DNA of 6,154 nt, from contig JAJYBO010000181.1 in the NCBI GenBank assembly GCA_021778975.1, positions 1-6,154 on the forward strand, read 5' to 3'. Below, one piece after another: positions 1-4,525 of the stretch. Position 1 is the stretch's first letter. Every line of letters begins with the position of its first letter. The notes under the pieces were generated by a model that saw only the letters and a program-made list of their open reading frames with translations, did no database searches and was not told where the DNA came from. The DNA comes from Deltaproteobacteria bacterium (GTDB lineage Bacteria > Desulfobacterota > Desulfobacteria > Desulfobacterales > Desulfatirhabdiaceae). A program made the translations under genes and the position numbers.

Positions 1-1
1 T

Positions 2-1093
2 GCAATGGCCGATACCCGGCGGGTCGAATTTCTTTCATTCAAAAGCCTTTATCCATCGGCATTATATCCGGGGGGAGGATTGAGAGAGGATGACACCTTT
101 CCGCCTGCGGCGCATGGCAATCTGACGGTGCGAACACGGCTGCGGTGGTGCAATCCGCTGACATGGCTGACAGAAGGGCTGACCGCGACCGGTCAACTGC
201 TGCACGCGCAGTGGTGGAGCCTGCCGCTCGCGCCGATTTATATGACCATATGTCTGTGTTTCCGGCTGAAACGAAAGCCGGTGGTCATGACGGTTCACAA
301 TGTGATGCCGCATGAACGTTCGCGTCTTTATAATGCGGTATCCGCGGCTCTGTTTCGATTTGCCGATCATTTTATCGTTCATACGGAACGAAACCGGCGG
401 CGGCTCATGGCGCAATATGGCATTGCCGCCGACCGGATCAGCGTTATCGCGCATGGGCCGCTGGCGTGTTTTATCGCTCCGGATCAGGATAGAGAAGCGC
501 TCCGCCATGAATTGGGGATTTCGGCGGATGAGAGGATGCTGCTCTGCTGGGGCGCCATACGGCCGTATAAAGGGCTGGATACCCTGCTGAAAGCCTTCGC
601 GAAAATTCTGGAGCGATTGCCGCATACCCGGCTGGTGATTGCAGGCAAACTCTGGGAACCCTGGGACCGGTATCAATCCCTGATAGACCGGCTGAATATC
701 GAAAGTCACCTGATATTGCATCTGGACTATGTGCCAGCCGGAGAGGCCGCCCGATATTTTGTCGCCGCGGATCTTGTGGTGTTGCCCTATCATTGTTTCG
801 ATAGCCAGAGCGGTGTGGGGGCGGCCAGCGTCGCTTTTCGGAAGCCGTTGATTGTATCGGACACCGGTGGATTGCCGGATTTCGTCCGGGATTCCCGGTG
901 GGTGACGCCACCAGGAAATCCGGATGCCCTTGCCGACGCCATCGTGACATGTCTTTCAGATGCTCGCTGTCTTGACGCGATGGCGCGGGATGCCGCGGAT
1001 GTGGCGGCCGCCATTTCCTGGCTGGGCATTGTTCGGAAAACAAACCTTGTATATCGTCGGTTGCAACGTGGAGGTGAACGGTGGGATATTTGA
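2..1093 (+). CDS. GT4-like glycosyltransferase, 5' end missing
   Basis: Likely transfers a sugar from a nucleotide-sugar donor to a glycan or lipid-linked acceptor at the cytoplasmic side of the membrane. The ATG at 5 is probably internal: the frame stays open to the window edge (codon 2-4 is GCA), and the visible protein begins at VEFLSFKSLYP, a segment that normally follows the first Rossmann strand and glycine-rich loop, so about 30-50 residues are missing. Counting from the ATG at 5, HAQWW (67-71) and TVHNVMPHE (96-104) belong to the acceptor domain. GAIRPYKG (183-190), LVIAGK (210-215) and DTGGLPD (286-292) belong to the GT-B donor domain. The usual E-x7-E region reads DSQSGVGAASVAFRKP (266-281), so the second Glu appears replaced; QSG variants of this loop occur in some GT4 enzymes. 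The gene overlaps the following radical SAM gene by 13 bases. Family assignment is firm; donor and acceptor are unknown. Confidence 0.9.
   Translation, partial: AMADTRRVEFLSFKSLYPSALYPGGGLREDDTFPPAAHGNLTVRTRLRWCNPLTWLTEGLTATGQLLHAQWWSLPLAPIYMTICLCFRLKRKPVVMTVHNVMPHERSRLYNAVSAALFRFADHFIVHTERNRRRLMAQYGIAADRISVIAHGPLACFIAPDQDREALRHELGISADERMLLCWGAIRPYKGLDTLLKAFAKILERLPHTRLVIAGKLWEPWDRYQSLIDRLNIESHLILHLDYVPAGEAARYFVAADLVVLPYHCFDSQSGVGAASVAFRKPLIVSDTGGLPDFVRDSRWVTPPGNPDALADAIVTCLSDARCLDAMARDAADVAAAISWLGIVRKTNLVYRRLQRGGERWDI
1070..1076 (+). promoter_or_regulatory. Shine-Dalgarno of the radical SAM gene
   Basis: GGAGGTG lies four bases before the GTG at 1081 and inside the 3' end of the glycosyltransferase gene. 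It is the strongest ribosome binding site in the window. It decides the GTG start over the downstream in-frame ATG codons at 1111 and 1135, which would remove part of the N-terminus ahead of the iron-sulfur motif. Confidence 0.8.
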
Positions 1094-2217
1094 AAGAGCT
1101 GGCGCCGCGGATGCTGCGGTACCGATTTTCCCAAATGGGTCTGATATCGCCAGGAAACCCCATCAATCTGACATTTTCCGTCACCAATGTGTGTCAGTCC
1201 CGATGCAGAACGTGTTCGATCTGGAAACTTTATCGGATACACCCCGAAAAGCGTTTCGATGAGCTGACGATTGAAGAGATTGAAAAAATATTCCGATCCA
1301 TGGGACATATCTATGTTTTCAATGTCAGCGGCGGAGAGCCATTTTTGCACCCGGGTTTGCAGGATATCGTTGCGCTGGCCTGTAAATATCTGACGCCCGG
1401 CATCGTTCACATCCCGACCAACGCCATTGCGGTGGATCGTGTCGAAAAATGCGTTCGCGGCATTCTGGCGTTTCTGGCGGAACACCATCCGGATGTTCGC
1501 CTGACCGTCAAGCCCAGTCTGGATCATATCGGGCGGAAACATGATGACATCCGGGGTGTCTCTGGAAATTTTGACAGAGTAATGCAGCTTTTCGAGCGTT
1601 TGCAGCCTCTGGAAGCGATTTATACCGGGTTTCATCTTGAACTTGGCACCGTTATATCCCGATGGAACGTCGGTGACATTGCAGATATCGCCCGATTTGT
1701 CACCACATTGAAACCGGGGAGTTACCGCAATGAAATTGCGGAGCAGCGCGCCGAAATGTTCAATCAGGACGATGCCATCACGCCGACACCCGCGGATTAT
1801 GAACGGGCCATCCGTTATTTCATGGGTGAAACGCACGATGTCATGAAAGACAGTTCCCGGTTTCAGCGTATCACCCAGGCATTTCGGCGGGTGTATTATC
1901 AACTGGCCATTGATATCCTGAAACAAAACCGGCAGGTGATCCCCTGTTACGCCGGAATTTCCAACGCCCATCTCAGTCCTTACGGCGATATCTGGGCATG
2001 CTGTACGTTGGGGAATACCCGGTCCATGGGTAATCTGCGCGATGAGGGGTATGATTTTCAGAGGCTCTGGCATGGCGATCCGGCCGCGGCCGTTCGGCGT
2101 TTTATCCGGGAGCGGCGTTGTGCGTGTCCACTGGCGAATCAGAGCTATTCCAATATCTTGATGCATATGCCCTCGTTGTATCGGGTGGTGAGGGATATCG
2201 GGGGCTATGCGCGATGA
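1081..2217 (+). CDS. Radical SAM protein with Twitch/SPASM-like C-terminus
   Basis: Uses a [4Fe-4S] cluster and S-adenosylmethionine for radical chemistry on an unknown substrate. The cluster motif C38-x3-C42-x2-C45 sits in TNVCQSRCRTCSIW, followed by the SAM-binding SGGEP (83-87). SLDHIGRKHDDIRGV (146-160) matches the conserved 'SxDGxGExHDxxRG' barrel segment of MoaA/SPASM-type enzymes, with His in place of the first Gly. The C-terminus has C289-x12-G302-x4-C307, the first half of a SPASM pattern, then C308, C347 and C349. This suggests one auxiliary cluster (Twitch-like) rather than the two of a full SPASM domain. At 378 residues the length is normal. The GTG start has a strong ribosome binding site and overlaps the upstream glycosyltransferase by 13 bases, so the two are probably translated together and may act in one glycan or secondary-product pathway. 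No transmembrane segment is obvious. The family is certain; the reaction is not. Confidence 0.93.
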   Translation: MGYLKELAPRMLRYRFSQMGLISPGNPINLTFSVTNVCQSRCRTCSIWKLYRIHPEKRFDELTIEEIEKIFRSMGHIYVFNVSGGEPFLHPGLQDIVALACKYLTPGIVHIPTNAIAVDRVEKCVRGILAFLAEHHPDVRLTVKPSLDHIGRKHDDIRGVSGNFDRVMQLFERLQPLEAIYTGFHLELGTVISRWNVGDIADIARFVTTLKPGSYRNEIAEQRAEMFNQDDAITPTPADYERAIRYFMGETHDVMKDSSRFQRITQAFRRVYYQLAIDILKQNRQVIPCYAGISNAHLSPYGDIWACCTLGNTRSMGNLRDEGYDFQRLWHGDPAAAVRRFIRERRCACPLANQSYSNILMHMPSLYRVVRDIGGYAR

Positions 2218-2222
2218 AAGGG
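2218..2222. other. Tail-to-tail junction of two operons
   Basis: Only five bases separate the TGA of the plus-strand radical SAM gene from the TGA of the minus-strand etfA gene. I found no inverted repeat with a T-run in or next to it, so transcripts from both sides probably run into the opposing gene before ending. Confidence 0.85.
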
Positions 2223-3209
2223 TCAATCAGGATGAGGGGATGTGGCGGTTTCGATGAACAGCGGTATGAACGTCTTTAAATCTTCGACGATACAGATATC
2301 GGAGACGTTGAAGATGGCGGCGTTGGGATCCGAGTTGATGGAAACGATAAATCCGGACGCCCTCATGCCGGATACGTGCTGAACCGCGCCGGATATGCCA
2401 CAGGCAATGTAAAGCGCCGGTTGCACGCTAAATCCGGTGACGCCGACCTGCTGGGCATAGTCGAGCCAGCCCTGGTCGCATACAATGCGAGAGCCGGCGA
2501 CGGCGGACCCGGAAAACAAGGCCGTCAGACGGTGTATGAGTGCGATGTTCTCCCTGTCGCCGATGCCGCGTCCTGCTGCGACAACGACATCCGCTTCCGT
2601 AATGCCGGATGCTTTCACGCTGCTGCGCAGAACGCCACAGGGGATAGTGCGTGCAGAAGTCTCGGAAATTGCCGTTCTGTAACAAATTGCGCCGGCGGTT
2701 GTCGCATTGGAGCTATCGGCGCTGAAACTGCCGGGGAGAACGGACAACACGATCTGTGCATTGGGGGACGCGATATCGGCAGTCAGTTTGCCGCCACAGA
2801 TACGGCGAGTAAAACAGATTTCCCCGTCTGCTTCCACAATGGCTTCAACCCCCGTGATACAGGCGGCTTTTATCCGTACGGCAAGCCCTGGCGCAAAATC
2901 GAGTCCCTGAGAGGTATGGGCCGCGCAGATATATCGGGGCTGCAATTCTTTAATGAAATCCGTCAGAACGTCTCGATAGGTATCGCCATGATATTCCGCC
3001 AGATGTGGCGTGCGAATGGCGTCCACGGGCAATCCTGTTTTCTGCGAAAGCGTTTCGGCCAGTGTCTCTACCGGATCGCCTAAAACGACAATTCGGATAT
3101 CGGCCGGCTGCAACTGCTGCAACTGGCGCGCGCAGGCCACAATTTCACCGGTGACAGGACGGATTTGCCCGTCGGCATGTTCGGCGATGACAAGGATGGT
3201 CGAGGTCAT
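2223..3209 (-). CDS. etfA: Electron transfer flavoprotein alpha subunit
   Basis: Forms the cytoplasmic ETF heterodimer with EtfB and holds the redox-active FAD that takes electrons from acyl-CoA or other flavin dehydrogenases. The start is supported by the typical opening ILVIAEH (5-11). The C-terminal FAD domain carries GRGIGDREN (213-221), GSR (239-241), QVGVTG (254-259), GISGAVQH (271-278) and INSDPNAAIF (291-300). S240, R241, T258 and H278 line up, at a constant offset of 8, with human ETF-alpha Ser248, Arg249, Thr266 and His286, which contact the flavin ring. One change stands out: the usual QVGQTG is QVGVTG (V257). At 328 residues it is a standard short EtfA with no N-terminal ferredoxin domain. 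It starts 12 bases after etfB stops, with AAGAGA as a weak ribosome binding site, and is the last gene of the minus-strand operon. Identity is very secure; the partner dehydrogenase is unknown. Confidence 0.97.
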   Translation of the reverse strand: MTSTILVIAEHADGQIRPVTGEIVACARQLQQLQPADIRIVVLGDPVETLAETLSQKTGLPVDAIRTPHLAEYHGDTYRDVLTDFIKELQPRYICAAHTSQGLDFAPGLAVRIKAACITGVEAIVEADGEICFTRRICGGKLTADIASPNAQIVLSVLPGSFSADSSNATTAGAICYRTAISETSARTIPCGVLRSSVKASGITEADVVVAAGRGIGDRENIALIHRLTALFSGSAVAGSRIVCDQGWLDYAQQVGVTGFSVQPALYIACGISGAVQHVSGMRASGFIVSINSDPNAAIFNVSDICIVEDLKTFIPLFIETATSPHPD

Positions 3210-3221
3210 GAGCTGTCTCTT

Positions 3222-3995
3222 TCAGCGCATCAGAGAACGCGCCTGGAATATTTTCAGAAGCTGGGCGGCTTTTTCCGACGCGCTGCCTTCAAGAAAATAC
3301 CCTGCGCGGGTTTTGCCCGGAAACGCCGTTCGCACCACATGGATATCGGGAGCAGTCATTCCCAGGTCTGTTGACGGAATGGTTTCGATGGGGCGCCGAT
3401 TAGCCCGAAGCATTCTGGAAAGCGACGGATACCGGGGGGGATGGGCGCCGCTTTGCACGCTCAGCAGCGCCGGCAGCCGGATTTCGAGAGCATCTCGCAT
3501 ACCGCCTTCCATTTCCCGTTCGACATAAACGGTGGATATCCCCCGTCTCTCTATTTGGATGACCGCCGTAGCGCATGGCAGATCGAGCATTTCAGCCATC
3601 GCAGGTCCTACCTGAGCATTCATGTCATCTTCGGACATAACGCCGGTCAGAATCAGATCATAATTGCGATTCCGGACACTTGCCGCCATCAGGGCCGCCG
3701 TAACCGCAGGGGGGATGGGACCACAGGTTTTCGTGATGATATGAATACCGTCGTCGGCGCCCATGCCCAGTGCTCTGCGGATAACGGCTTCAGCCCGTTC
3801 CGGCCCGACGGATATGACATCGACGCGTCCATCCGATAAGGCTTCCCGGAGTTGCAGGGCCGCCTCAACGGCAAATTCATCGAACCGGTTCATGACATAT
3901 TCGTCCGAATCGCTGCGGATCCATCGGGTGTCCGCGTCCGGAAAAACCCGAACCGCTGCGGCCAGAACCTGTTTGATACATACCAGAATGTTCAT
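3222..3995 (-). CDS. etfB: Electron transfer flavoprotein beta subunit
   Basis: Second subunit of the ETF heterodimer; binds AMP in classical ETFs or a second FAD in electron-bifurcating ones. Family motifs run in order: MNILVCIKQV (1-10), MNRFDEFAVEAAL (35-47), VISVGP (60-65), ALGMGAD (75-81), DLILTGVMSEDDMNAQVGP (113-131), VEREMEGG (158-165) followed by LPALLSV (174-180), and PPRYPSLSRML (186-196). Leu192 aligns with Leu195 of the human ETF-beta recognition loop that docks onto dehydrogenases; the lysines methylated in the mitochondrial protein (200, 203) are arginines here. The nucleotide-site loop reads SEDDMNAQVGP, neither the classical DDDxNQTGQ nor exactly the DGDTxQVGP common in bifurcating forms. 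The 257-residue length is normal. The gene starts 23 bases after the deaminase stops; GGAT eight bases before the ATG is a weak ribosome binding site. Identity is secure; bifurcating or not is open. Confidence 0.96.
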   Translation of the reverse strand: MNILVCIKQVLAAAVRVFPDADTRWIRSDSDEYVMNRFDEFAVEAALQLREALSDGRVDVISVGPERAEAVIRRALGMGADDGIHIITKTCGPIPPAVTAALMAASVRNRNYDLILTGVMSEDDMNAQVGPAMAEMLDLPCATAVIQIERRGISTVYVEREMEGGMRDALEIRLPALLSVQSGAHPPRYPSLSRMLRANRRPIETIPSTDLGMTAPDIHVVRTAFPGKTRAGYFLEGSASEKAAQLLKIFQARSLMR

Positions 3996-4018
3996 GGGGT
4001 CATATCCGTTTTGAAATC

Positions 4019-4525
4019 TCAGACGTTATCCAGCGTATATCTGGATAGCAGGCTGTCTTTCCAATACCCGTTGTCCGGGTTGGAAAAATAGCGTTTGAAC
4101 AGATCTCGGCTTTGCTCTCGAAGCACATGGCGCACCAGCGTGACCGGCCGGCCGGAGTACAACTCCGGAAGTTGCGCCAGGTTGCACCGGGTGCCGCCGC
4201 CCATAACGTCTTCATACGCATACACGACGCTGCGAATGCCGCTGATGAGAATGGCGCCCCAGCACATCAGGCAGGGTTCCAGCGTGCTGTAAAGGGTGAG
4301 GCGGTGTCGGTCCATCGGAAGTTCCGCACTTTCCAACTGCTTCAAGGCCAGAATTTCGGCATGGTCGGTTTCGCTGACCGGGGCGCCAATGACGGTTCCC
4401 TGACGGGCGCCCGAAGCGACAACCCGGTTTTCGTGAACGATGATGCAGCCGACTGGAAATTCTCCCCGGCTGTAAGCCAGATATGCTTCCGCCAGCGCTT
4501 TTTCCATAAAGTCTTCGTGTGTCAT
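4019..4525 (-). CDS. Zinc-dependent nucleoside deaminase, TadA-like
   Basis: Hydrolytic deaminase of the CMP/dCMP deaminase fold, likely acting on a free base or nucleoside or on adenosine in RNA. The zinc site is complete: H55-A-E57, with Glu57 as proton shuttle, and P84-C85-L-M-C88. The N-terminal EFPVGCIIV (22-30) and TLYSTLEPC (77-85) are typical of TadA/guanine-deaminase relatives. Compared with E. coli TadA, the substrate loop between strand 2 and HAE reads ARQGTVIGAPVSETDHAE and lacks the NRP element. Further on there is EDVMGGGTRCNL (105-116), and the tail FSNPDNGYWKDSLL (147-160) extends past the usual end. It is therefore not safe to call it tadA. The ATG overlaps the U32 stop as ATGA and has no good Shine-Dalgarno, so its translation probably depends on ribosomes finishing the U32 gene. 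At 168 residues it is normal for the fold. The true substrate is undetermined. Confidence 0.93.
   Translation of the reverse strand: MTHEDFMEKALAEAYLAYSRGEFPVGCIIVHENRVVASGARQGTVIGAPVSETDHAEILALKQLESAELPMDRHRLTLYSTLEPCLMCWGAILISGIRSVVYAYEDVMGGGTRCNLAQLPELYSGRPVTLVRHVLREQSRDLFKRYFSNPDNGYWKDSLLSRYTLDNV
4152..4168. repeat. Perfect inverted repeat inside deaminase gene
   Basis: CCGGAGT-ACA-ACTCCGG is a 7-base stem with a 3-base loop, lying within the deaminase coding sequence. It directly adjoins and partly overlaps the self-complementary CCGGCCGGCCGG at 4144-4155. No T-run follows on either strand, so it is not an intrinsic terminator. It could be chance in a GC-rich Leu-Tyr-Ser-Gly-Arg-Pro coding stretch. 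Confidence 0.55.
4522..4525 (-). promoter_or_regulatory. ATGA stop/start overlap, translational coupling
   Basis: On the minus strand the deaminase ATG (4525-4523) shares bases with the U32 TGA (4524-4522). The 20 or so bases upstream hold no AGGAGG-like site, only GGAA-type fragments set too far away. Termination-reinitiation is the likely way the deaminase is translated. Confidence 0.75.

Noticed and set aside
5..7. ATG at position 5 as the true start of the glycosyltransferase.
   Set aside because: The N-terminal nucleotide-fold strand and glycine loop would be missing and the frame is open to the window edge, so the gene most likely starts further left.
62..793. A 243-codon open frame opposite the glycosyltransferase gene.
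   Set aside because: It mirrors a well-supported GT4 gene and its translation is low-complexity with many Arg, Gln, Pro and His residues and no family motif.
790..2226. A 478-codon open frame on the minus strand opposite the radical SAM gene.
   Set aside because: It is antisense to a gene with complete radical SAM motifs, its predicted protein shows no recognisable domain and is rich in His, Arg, Pro and Ile, and it has no convincing ribosome binding site.
2376..3083. A 235-codon open frame on the plus strand opposite etfA.
   Set aside because: It is a shadow of an unmistakable etfA; the translation has no domain and an atypical Cys/Gly-rich composition.
3996..4018. A promoter for etfBA in the 23-base gap.
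   Set aside because: The gap is too short for a full -35/-10 promoter and no such pair was recognised in it; one inside the deaminase gene cannot be excluded by eye.
4144..4168. GC-rich palindrome and hairpin as a terminator or recombination site.
   Set aside because: It lies inside the deaminase reading frame, no T-run follows on either strand, and no second copy was noticed in the window.
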